DNA of 64,000 nt from Congeria kusceri (Eukaryota > Mollusca > Bivalvia > Myida > Dreissenidae). The stretch is taken from contig CM051029.1 in assembly GCA_027627225.1 (NCBI GenBank), positions 25,614,851 through 25,678,850 on the forward strand, read 5' to 3'. A program made the translations under genes and the position numbers. Positions within the stretch are counted from its first letter, which is position 1. Each line of letters opens with the position of its first letter. Positions 37,001 to 49,000 of this stretch are shown here, in pieces. The notes under the pieces are model-generated. The model was given only the letters and a program-made list of their open reading frames with translations, did no database searches and was not told the origin of the DNA.

Positions 37001-40000
37001 AGTATATTACTGGCTCTTTCATATGCTACGAGAGATTTAACCGACTTAGACCACAGATAGTAAATTGTTTGCTTTACTGTATAGAAAACAACTGACAAAG
37101 ACCTATATAATAACTCGATACCAGAATTATTGTCCAATGACAAGCAAAGTGCTCCCTTCATGGTTTGGGCCGACTAGCTCAGTTGGTAGAACGCTGGACT
37201 ACAAATCCGAGGATCGCGGGTTCGATTCCCAGCCCGGCCACATAACTTATGTGGCGATTGGTCATGAAATTATTTCTACGGCCACTCTCCACCTACCGCT
37301 GATTCAAGTAGGGCAGTTGTCAGTTACTGGCATAAGTATGTGCACTTAGTACTGGTAAACCAGCTTACCCAGGAAGTGTGAGTAGGTTAACTGACCGCCG
37401 TTATATGACGGAAATACTGTTGAATACGGCAAAAAATCCAAACAAACAAACAAACAAACAAACTCTTCATGGTCATTTTGTGAAGCAATTTGCCAGCAGC
37501 ATTCCTATATGACAAACAACAATAGACAAACACAGCATTAGCTGTTTAATTATATAAAAAAATCCTCAGTAATTTACCATAGTTATAACAACAACATCAA
37601 CCACAATTACAGTAGTAATCCCCCCATCGAAGATTGCGGGGTATATTGGTTTAATGTGGGTCTGTCTGTCGGTCGGTTGGTAGACCACTTCCGTTTCTGT
37701 TTCTGGTTTTCTTATCTGTAAGTTCAATAGTTTTCATCCGATCTTAAACACATTTCCTGAAAATCTAGGCCAAATTCGATTATCAGCCAAATCGCCCCAG
37801 GATTTGTGGAGCTATGGCTCGTGAATTATCTAAAATTTGCCGGTTTAGCAGTTACGCTAACTAATGCCCTTACACATAAGGAACTGCCGCCTGACTGCAT
37901 CTGTTTTATCCAAAATCGGGCAAATTAGACCGTGCTCGCCAGGAAGCTGTTGCAATTTGGCGGTGGCAGCTGAAAATTTTGCTCATTGGCCGCCGCACGT
38001 CATAGTTCAAGAAATACTTAGAAAGTTAACGGCGACCAGGCAATTTATTTTGGGGTCGGGGAGTTCGAAAACACGTTGGCACCGTCCGATTGCTGGACGG
38101 CATTTTCTTGGATCAGCGGTGGCCATATGATTTTTCTGCTTAGAAAAAATATCCTCCAATTTTAACGGCAAATGTGCGGGTGCCCGGAAAGGCACCGACC
38201 GATGTAGTTATCGTCAGGGTATCGGGCGGTGCCTTACAGTCACCAGGCGGCCCGTTTTGTTAGGCCTCGGCTGCCGACTTACATTGACTGGATACCTTTT
38301 TCAATACATTTTAGTTGCAGTCATCTACAATCCTGCGTGTCGACCGTTCGATTCACATATTCACCGCACGGGTGCCGTCCGATCATCGGCCAGTAGCCGC
38401 TTGTTGCTCAAACTGCTTGTTCCCCATGTCAGTCAGTGTAAATCGTCCGGTTCCCGCAAGGCAAACAATATATAAATCAATCGGCACCTGTCAAATTCCA
38501 AAAATTGCCGATACTTTCGTTAAAATCGGACGTCGAAAGTTCTATTTGTGATATAGGCATTTGTCCAACAGTTTTCATCTAATCTTCACCAAACATTATG
38601 AAAATGTTTGAGGTTATTATATCTTTTCCAAGTTCGATGATTACCAAACCACCCCAGGAACTGCAGAGTTATGGCCCTTGATTTATCTAAAATTACCCTT
38701 TTAAACAGTTCTCATCCGGTCACCTTCGAACTTGATATTTAAGCTTTTAACCTAGAGGGGGAATAACTGTTTTACAAACAGCTCTTGTTGATACATGAAT
38801 TTGTCAGGCAAATTTAACAAATTAGCATTGTTAGAAAATAATTGCAGGAATTAATGAAACTTATTATATATCAGACAAGTGTACATAGTTATGTTAAATA
38901 ATGCACTATACGTATCATAGTTTTGCAAATAGTGTATTCATGCTAGGCAAATGAAGTAAAAGTAACTTGAACTCGTTGACATTTTGACGTATTATGAGAC
39001 TTCTTTCACCACATTTTATTCATAGAAAGATGTTAAAGGGGGTATATACGATTACAATCTCAATACTCGATCAACATCACATATTTTAAAAACACAAATA
39101 ATAGGACGAATATGATGGAGGAAAGTTAAAATATAATTAGTTATATGTACAATAATGTTTTTGCGATATAATTCTTTATAACGACAAATGTATTCCTAGC
39201 GCCATGCCGATACCGACATGTTTAATCGTAGTTATGGGTGAAACACCTCATGAATACCATTTGAAACATCCGCATAGACAATGAAATATGCACTATTTAC
39301 ATGGATAAATCGTGTCAATTTAGCATGTGCTATACGCAGTGAACCGTTCATAGTGAGGCCCAAACCACAAAACTAAACGCTTTATAGATTGAGTCTGTAA
39401 CACTGTTATGGAATTATTGCATTTACGAAAGGACTGCAAAGACGTGTTGTTACTGACAAAATTGTGGAACAGGCTTATAAATCATGTGTGAAACAATTCA
39501 AAGATGCATTTGTAAATTGTAGTTTAATATTAATATAATCATGTATTCATATCAGTCTTATCATTGCGGATGGAGGACCCTCTATTTTAAACCACCACTC
39601 AAAATCCCGTTATATAAACACATGTTCACGAAAAGTGCGTTCTTTGATTGTAATTACCGCTGCCTTGTATTGATAGGCTCAGTCAATGTCTTAAGTCAAC
39701 TTACAACGAATATTGGGGTTTCCCCAATATAGTACATGTCTAATGTATATGAATGGGTTTTCGACTGGATTACGAACAGTATTTTAACGGCGTAAAGCTA
39801 TAATTTCGAAAATTTTGGATATCAGTTCTTCAGAACCTTTATTCTAGTTTTTTATTCATCAACGTTTTATCGGTGTTATTTTACTTTCATATTTTTTTGT
39901 ATGAAAATTTGATAAAATCGTACATACCCCTTTAAATATTTTTAAAGATTGAATAACATGTAATGGAGAAGTTGATAGAAATGTGAAGTTATAATTAATT

Positions 40001-43000
40001 CTTAATTAAAGGCAAGAGCCATTCAAATATAAATTAACATGCACAGTAAGTTTGTAAATATAAATTCCCCGTTTATTGAAATTCTTGGGTTTATGATTCT
40101 TCGGACGCTAATGGATGAATGAACATTAACACAGATATACCGCGCGCTATTTTTAGAATGATTCACTTTTTGAATACGCTAGAATAGACCATTTTCATAC
40201 CGATCTTGGTATAACTCCGAAACCACCCAGAGCACAATCATTATCAGATATCGGTCAACCAATGGGATCATTGTCATTGCTATTCATAGAGCGTGCCACT
40301 GATGTAGGCTAAAGAAAATAATTATTTCATTATTTGAAACAAGAAATGTTTTTAAAAAAGACAATCGGCGTTGAAATTAATATTGAGATGTCATTTAAAA
40401 ATTACCTAAACAGACGGCCAAAATGATCGGTTACGTGACTTCTCAGACCCCAGATATTTTGGTCCCCACCAATATTAGGAGACTTATTGGAGCCCAGATT
40501 TTTCGGACACTATAAGAAAACTTCTCGGACTCAAACGTTAATTTGAGATAAATTTATTAATTAAAAAATTAAATAAAATTATCATTAATATCTATGCTGT
40601 GAATAAACCAATCATACAGCTCCATGTTTCCGCCAGTGATAGAATAACCAAAATAATTTAGGTTAACATAATTGTTATCTGAATTTGTCAAGCCGATTTA
40701 ACATATTAACAATGTAAGAAAATAATTTCGGGAATGAATTACAATTATTATGTATCAGACGAGACTATATAGTAATTTATAGTACCGGTAATATACCATT
40801 CATGTAAGTTATCTAATATAATAACGATTTGAAGTCAAATAAGCATTTATGCTGTATATCCCAATAAAAAGCAATAGTCAGGGAACATTCAACGATTTTT
40901 GAAATGTTAAGACTTTATATTTGATAACGCAAACATAAAAAAATCATAAGACTATGACAATTTTAAATTATATCAGTAGAAATATTATATTTCAAGGGTT
41001 CATGTGTATAATTAGTACTGCAAATTGTGTATTCATGCTACGCGAATAACAATTCGACGTATTCCGAATCTTCTTTAATAACATGTTATCTATTGTAAAT
41101 GTAGCATCTTTTTACAGATTACATAATATCTACTGGAGAAGTTGATAGAAAAATGCAATTATAAATAATCGTTAATAAATCGTAACCACAATTTTAAATA
41201 AATTAACAGTAAGTTTGTAAATATAAATTTCACATTTATTTAAATGTTTAGGTTTATGATTCTCTGAACGCTAATATTGATGCATGTATATTAACACAGC
41301 TATACAGTGTTTCCAGCTACGCGCGCTATTTTTAGAAAGACACTACTGTTTCTGGAATGTGAAGAACTCGCTAGAATCACTGGGCTACATGGAACGGCAA
41401 CTCTGTGAATGAGATTTATGAATGGGAACATTGCATAATTGCTATTTATAGAGCGTAGCGCTTATATATGTAAGTTAAACAAAATAGTTATTTCGTTACG
41501 TGAATGAATATAGCATTCTGTTTATGGCATACAATGAGAAAATACGTTTCATAATAAGCATCAGTTCTAGATTATATATCGAGGATATGTTTTTAACTTC
41601 ATTTTAACCGCTTATGTAAACAATTATGTAAAGTTTTAATCCTCAAAAGTATGCAACAGTTATTGGTATCCGTGAAACTATTGTTTGAAATTTGCATTCC
41701 CTAAAATTAGAAAATGTGCCCAATTCTATTGGCATTCAATGTTCCCGCTGCATAATTATCGCAAGAAATCAAGGTCAAAAGTGATCTTAGACAGCTACGC
41801 CGAAAAACGCATGGATTTTACGTTGTCGACGTAGCTTTCTTGTTCGTGTCCACCAATTAACATCTCGCCACCCGTCAATCAAATTCTTATCTAAATATCG
41901 ATCGACCAATCAGCGATCGATAATTCGGGGAGCCGGTTGCCAACGATTTGTCCGCCATTTTCCTCGACAAGCTGAATGTCGAGGTTCACACTATTGTTCT
42001 ACATATTTTGTTATTTTCCTTGAAATTAACGTAAATAAAATATGGTTAAACGGTGTCAATGGGGTTTATGCAACTCGGACAGTCGGTATCCAGAGAGATT
42101 AGCTGGAGGAGTTGAATTTATATCATTTCCTAAGCCAAAACGTGATCTCGACAAGTGTAAGAGATGGATAAAGGCCTGCGGTCGTCCCCACGAACAACTT
42201 AGTGTCAACACTGTCAACGACAATTACCACATGTTCGTCTGTACAAAGGTATATTTGTCATTTTAACCCTTTGATTTACTATACGGTTTAGTATTTTGCT
42301 TTTAGATAGACGCTTGACTAGTTATTTTTAGCAATCGAATAACAGTTATAAAAAACCTATGAGGTCATGTATGACCAATAGAATTCGGTTTTGTATTAAT
42401 TTATGCTGCACGTGTTGTCAACATTTCCAAATATGGAGGGACGTAAACATGGCCATTTTTATGACACAGATCAGATTAAAGGTTTTCTAGCTTTGTCCGA
42501 TGATTGCAGTGTTATGTTGACGTAAGTGTAATAAAAACGTGGCAACATTACTCAGTAGCTCTAGAACAATACAACAGATATTCATCCATTTTATATTTCG
42601 TAGTTATTTGATGTCCAGTGTGGTAAAATTTGGTTGTTTTATTAATTTAATGCCCAGATCCCAGTATTGCGTTTGTATTGTTATAGCATTTCCAAGAAGG
42701 CAAACCAACAGATCAGTTCCCTGACCCATTGCCTGTAGAAGCCTTGGGCCACACAGTCACGCCAGCCAGACGGCTATTAAAGAGACTGCCAGTAGATGAC
42801 CATGTACCACGGAAGAGAAGAAATCTCGAACAAGAAATTAATACAAGGTATAAATTTTAATAAACACATCAGTGGTTCAAATAATTGTATTATCTTTACA
42901 TGTAAACAATAACAACAATGTAATATCAGAACTTGTAAGCCCGTAATGCAGCATATATTGCGAATAACCAACACAGAGCATGTTAATACACTATATCAAC

Positions 43001-46000
43001 GAAAAAAATGGCATATCTTACACACATAATATTATATAGGTACATTTTATTTACAGTGAGAACAATGAAAACGCAGACCCCAAACCACATTCCCATCATG
43101 CGGAGACACAAACCGATGAAAAAAAAGGTAACTATATAACACGATACTTTGTGTACACGTGGCACATCTTTGAAAGAATATTTTCCATGGCATCTTTGTC
43201 AGGCAATATTCTTGTTATGAACAAGTCCTGTCTCGTGTAAGTAACAAAGTCACAAAACTCTGCCCCCGTAACAAGCAATTGTCCTTGAACTTGGAACCAG
43301 TAAGGGTGTGTCTTACTCAAAGAAATGTTCTCGCCATCTGTGATTAAGAAGAAATATTTTTTTGCATTATTTTGATCTACCGCATCTGCAATAGTCATAT
43401 TGCGAACAGAAAATGGACACTTTATTTCCAAAATTCCTGTCTGACCACCATCACATACTTTGCCGTCTGGTGTGGCTCCGATGCACGGAAACTTCGGATT
43501 TACAACCAATCCGCAGTCGTGCACATGGTTTTTTGTCTTTTTTCTATACATGTTCCGTGCAATTCTTTCATTCGCTATGCCATAGCTGGTAGACGCTGAG
43601 GTGAACACTTTTGATTTGGTGATGCTATCTATAAACGTCTCGCTGATTGCTGACTTTCTGAGCATGATCTGCCCGAAGTTTGAGGCCGTGATTCTTTTTT
43701 GTCTTTCTGCAGACCAAACAGCACAAGAACGCTGGTCACGAGTGTTGAGTTCAATCGCTAGAGCCTCGTCTTGCGTCAGCTTACATGTTTCATGTTGTCA
43801 AGATGCTCAGTTGCAATGTCCAAATTCACATCAGGTTGTGCAGGCAGTTCAAGGGTTCCACATTCTTCTGTATGGCTCAACACATTGTCTACTTGCTGGA
43901 TAAGTGGTATCTGGAAAAAAAAAATATTGAAATAATTTGTCTTTTATAACTTTTTCTGTTTTCAGATGTTTCTCCTCTGGAGATGTTGGCCCTATCAGCA
44001 GAAAAACAGGCTTTGAAACAACAACTGCAAGCTGTTCAAGCAACTTTGCACCGAAAAATGGCTGACCAAGTGCTGAGAAATGAAGAGCTAACAAGAGTGA
44101 ATAGTTCACTAAGGAAACAAATGAAAAAAACAACAAACGATTCTGTAAACAGACAACGTTTTTCAGTTGAGTATCTTAGAACAATGAAGGGAAAAAACTT
44201 CCAGTACTACACTGGCTTTGTTTATTTGAAATTTTTGACCATCTTTCAGTTCCTGGTACCCACTTCGAATGAATGTCCATTTGATTTTCCAAGAACAATT
44301 TCAAGTATTAAAAAAATGAAATTGGAAGACCAGCTGCTGTTGACACTGATCAAACTTAGACTAAACCTGCAGTTCCAACACATTGCGAATCTCTTCAATA
44401 TCAGCCCTGCCGACGCAGGTGCTCTATTTAGAAACTGGATAAACTACATGTTTTACAGATTTGGTTCAGTACCAATTTGGCCGGACAGGGATATAATTGT
44501 GGATAAAATGCCGAAGAAATACAAAGAGGACTTTCCGAACACTTTACTTATACTGGACGGAACAGAGATAAAACTTGAAAGGCCCTCATCATTACATTCC
44601 CAAAGCCAGTGCTACTCGGACTACAAATCTGCTACAACATTGAAGGCTTTGGTTGGAGTTGACCCCAGAGGCTCTTTTACATTTATTTCCATGTTATTTT
44701 CCGGTGCCATTTCAGATAAAGAAATTACTAATCAATGTGGACTCCTGGACATGCTTCAACAACTTATTGACTGTGGGAAAATAAAGAAAGGGGATGGAAT
44801 CATGGTGGATAAGGGTTTTTTAATTAAAGAGGAGGTTGAAAAATTAGGACTTAAATTGTACATGCCACCTTTTGCTCCAGGATCAGGTCAAATGTCTGAC
44901 AGCGATGTCAAACTAACCAGGAAAATAGCCAGGCACCGTGTACATGTAGAGCGTGCCATTTCTAGGGTTAAAAAGTTTAAAATTGTTGACCATAAAATTG
45001 AAATAAGTTTGTTCCCATCTATAAACCAAATATGGTTCTGTTGCTGCTTTTTGACAGGCTTCATGCCATTGCTTGTGCAAGACTAACATGTTACCTGGTG
45101 AGAAAGGGTACTGCCAACGGCTTGTGGTCCATGGTCTGTTATGATGGTCTGTTCTGGTTTGTAGGCCAAGTACCCCAGTGGAGTGTCCTTTAACGATGAA
45201 AGTAGACCGATGTCTTTCTCTGTAAGCCTGATTTTTCTGAAAAACGAACAAAATTAGAATTAGATTTATATGTTAGTCTTTTTGTTTTTATCGTGCACTT
45301 GGCCACAATAAACTGGACTGTGCAATGTTTATTATGATGTTTATTATTATGTTGCATATTGTGAATAAAGTCATACTAGAGTTTATTATTTTTTTATGTT
45401 AAAAACAACACGGTAACAACCTGTAGTCATTGAAGATGGCTGTCATAGGTCTCTTTCCTGTCCACATTTGTTGACCGGGATAGTACCATGGTAGAGACTG
45501 GTTCAGCCTGGATCTTAGATCCCCTTGGCTTGTCCCACTGCTGTGGACAGGAGGTACTAGATGGCTGACTTGGTACTTCCGTAAGACCATCCAAAATCCA
45601 GTCGGTTAGCTTCAACACCACGGCCAACACATGAGCGTATTCTCCAGCAATCCTGCACAAAGATATAAAATAATGTACATTATTCTTCATTAATTAATAA
45701 TAATTCTGATATGTTATCAAACTGCTGCCTTTTAATATTTGAAAATATGCTGGTGTTAAACTTGGAAGTGTAAACAATGTTATCATTAAGTTCTGGTGTT
45801 TCCCTTTCTTGAGAGTAATACAACATGATGTCAACCACGTACAAATCTGTATTACAGTAGCCCTATCATCATAACATGTGAGGATCGTCGTTATCGTTAT
45901 TTTTTTACAACAAAATTACAAACATATCCTGTCAGTAATAACGTAACGATAAGTAATATGTGTGTCACAAATAGGAAAGCACTTACCCTGCCTTACAACT

Positions 46001-49000
46001 GCAATGTGCGATCGTAATTGCCGTTTTTGACATCGACAAATTGACAATATCAGAGTATGTGGATCTTCTCCCTTTCTTTGACTGCGGAAGATACGAGACT
46101 TTACGTCGATTTCGTCATCATTTCCCCTAAAAATTCGCACAGAGTCAATGTATGACTCATTAGCAAATTTTCTTCCTTGAATACGTTGACGTAGCAAACA
46201 TTTATAAGGCAAAAAATGTTCTCCAAAATCATCCGGAATATCGCGTAATCTAAGCATAGCCGCCATTTTGTTTTCTGCTTGTCGAGGTTTCCAGACCGCA
46301 TGGTCACGTGATCAAGTGGGCGGAGCGATCGGATGCCAAGCGAGATGTTAACTTAATTTACACCACGTGATCAGGATATGGTCACGTGGTTGTTGGTACC
46401 GACAGTGATTTCATGAGCTCTGCGAGGAATCCGTCAAATCTGTGTGCGGGGGTTAGATGCATACCTCGTTTTAAATAATACAGAGGCATTTGACGCGTTT
46501 CTATGGTAACAAAAAATCATTATTTTAATCGTCATTATTTTAATCGTCATTATTTTAATCGTCATTATTTTAATCGTCATCTTTTATCTATGGACAGTGA
46601 CAATATGATTCAGAAAATTTATTTTTGTCATTTGTATGAACATACACCATCAACCTAAGTTTACAAACTTTATATATTGAGTAGCCCAATGTGCCGATTA
46701 ACCGTTGGAATTTGTTTTTAGAAAGTTGTTTCTCACAACCATCGTATGTAAATTAAAATTAAAATGGTTGTCTATAAATATCCGCAATTTTGTATGGAAC
46801 ACGTAACGAAAACTGCTCAATTGTCTACCTCTCGTCGAGAAGAATGCAACATTGTAACTTTCTTACTAACATGTTAATTGATTTTATGGAAAATACATTT
46901 CTCGAAAATACTGTAAATTGAATTCAGTTTAATTTGCGTTTGAAAGTAGCATACATTAAGCCTAATTTTGGTTAAAGGGACTATGTCAACAAAAAGGGCC
47001 TCAAGGGGATAATTTCCTTTAATAATCTAAAATTCAAATATTAATAATGGCATATAATAACGGTTTAAATAAGGTGTATATAATGGAAAAAGCGTTTTTA
47101 CATTCTGAGAAAATGTTTGTTATAATGTGTCGTGTTTGTTTTGCCCTTTTCATGTTTACAATTTGACACCAGAATTGTGAACATTTTGTATAAACATAGT
47201 TCATACACTTTTTCTTAACAAGCAGAATAGCGCAGTTGGTTAAAGCGTCTACTTTCATTTACTTCGTATGGCCCCTGAGTCGTGAGTTCGATACCCGCTA
47301 GGGGTTTTCATTTTTTTAAACATTTTTGTTGACTTGTTTTTATCAAATATCTCATGATGTATTATATTATTCATTATTTATTTTATATACATATCTTAGT
47401 ACTGCCATATGGAAGAATTTGAGGAAGTATTACAAACACATTTCATCAGTCAACGTTTTACAGAAATTGACAACGAAGCATTGGTTTCCTATTGCAAAAT
47501 AAATTATATAAGATTATAGAAATGCGCTTTACTAGGACATGTAAATTAATAAAGAATATATAATAAAATACATAGTGAGATATTATATAAAAAATCAGAA
47601 ATATGTTTGAAAAAAAGCGGGTATCGAGCTCACGACTTAGGAGCCATATTAAGAAATAAAAGTATAGACAGCGCTTTAACCAACTGCGCTATTCTGTTTT
47701 GTAAAGAAACGTGTGTACAATGTGGTTATACAAATTAATCACAATTCTGAAGTAACATGTAAACATGAAAAAGGCCAAACAAACACGACCCATATTATAA
47801 ATTGAATTTTATCTCAGAATGCGAAAAATCATTTCCCATTATATATACATTTTAAAACATTTTTTTATATGTCATTATTTATATATAAATTTGAGATATT
47901 TTAAAGAAATTACCCCCTTGAAGCCCTTCTCGTTGACAGAGTCCCTTTAAAGGAAAATCGGGAACAGAGGTTTTTTTTTCTTATACGGAAAATTGCCGAC
48001 ACGACAGAAGACACACTTTTAAAACATTTAATTATTCGCGGGCTGACTGGGTTCACCGAAAGATCCGATTGTGGTCCGATTGTGTTATATCGCAACGTGT
48101 TATAAAGTGTTCATCTAAACCTGTCCGATTTTTATGTTTTAAACGGTTGTAATTGTTACTGGTTTTTATTTAATTTCATCTGGCCTCAGAATGTTGATCT
48201 AGTTAGCCACTGAAACTGAAATAATAACTTGTAATTAAAATTCTAACCATTATAAAAATAAATTTAAACAAATTTTAATTAAAATTGGCCATGTATTTTC
48301 TTGTTCATATAAAACAATAATTACGTTCAACGATAGACTGTTAATATTTATTGATAATTGTCTTTTTACTGATTTATCCAGTGCGATATCCCTTTTTTAA
48401 GTTAATCGTAATCATTAAACGTATAGTTGCAAGTTATTTTGTGTCATTAAATTAAAGATAATTATTTGCATACATCTAGTTTGCGTAATCTTCACGTTTT
48501 GCTATAATGGACGGACTTCTATTTCTTGATTGTTGATTATCGGTAACACGTATATAAGATGTTAAAGGTTTCTGAAACACCAATCAGCTTCAGTTGGCAC
48601 GTAGCTTTGAGATATTAATAATTTTAACGCTATTAACATATAATATCAACAGAAATATATACATTTATTTCAGTGGCGTGTAAAGGTGACTGGGAATGCG
48701 ACATCTGGAATCCCCACTGTGATTTGCAAACTCAAAATTGCAAAAGAGGTAAACACATAAATAACTAAACAACACTCGGAGAACACAGACCTCTGCCGAG
48801 GCAGCACAGCATAATGTGACAATGTGCTCACTCATTGACCAAAAGTAAAGAATCCTTTATACAATCATGAACCAAGACGCTGCCACTATTTATTCGTTTG
48901 CCTGTTTTTAACTTTCCCAGACCGTTTCATGCAGATAAGTGTTTGCGTTATGGTGCTATATATCAAGTAAACAAATATTAAACATCATGCAAACCATAGC

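Larger units (their letters stand above)
41857..46351. mobile_element. complete two-gene DNA transposon, ISL2EU/IS4EU-like
   Basis: Bounded by perfect 12-bp inverted repeats TTAACATCTCGC. It encodes a THAP plus DDE transposase on the plus strand and a SWIM/YqaJ-type nuclease on the minus strand; this pairing is, as I recall, characteristic of the ISL2EU (IS4EU) superfamily. Length is 4495 bp. A second inverted motif, CCTCGACAAGC, lies before each gene's start (41962-41972 plus, 46277-46287 minus). The target duplication could not be fixed with certainty (AATT-rich flanks). It lies in intron 1 of the secreted-protein gene. Confidence 0.75.
46972..47950. mobile_element. 979-bp foldback element with a tRNA-like promoter in each arm
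   Basis: The left arm (46972-47315) and right arm (47606-47950) are inverted copies over about 340 bp: TTAAAGGGACTATGTCAACA at the left end, TTAAAGGGACTCTGTCAACG at the right end read inward, and matching text throughout (GTCGTGTTTGTTT, CATGTTTACA, CAGAATAGCGCAGTTGGTTA). Each arm ends inside with a tRNA-like sequence pointing into the ~290-bp centre. No protein is encoded. Confidence 0.8.

Noticed and set aside
37167..37241. Functional tRNA gene with ACA anticodon loop
   Set aside because: Imperfect acceptor stem and an attached SINE body with AAAC tail.
43983..45086. Transposase as a single-exon gene starting at 43983
   Set aside because: Upstream exons with a THAP finger join in frame through clear splice sites to give a complete 519-residue protein.
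44913..45251. 112-codon minus-strand frame as a gene
   Set aside because: Only 45095-45236, in another frame, continues the nuclease; the rest is antisense to the transposase.
31033..48673. Extra cysteine-module exons within intron 1
   Set aside because: No AG/GT-bounded frame with the CxC pattern was found; all open frames there belong to repeats or the transposon.
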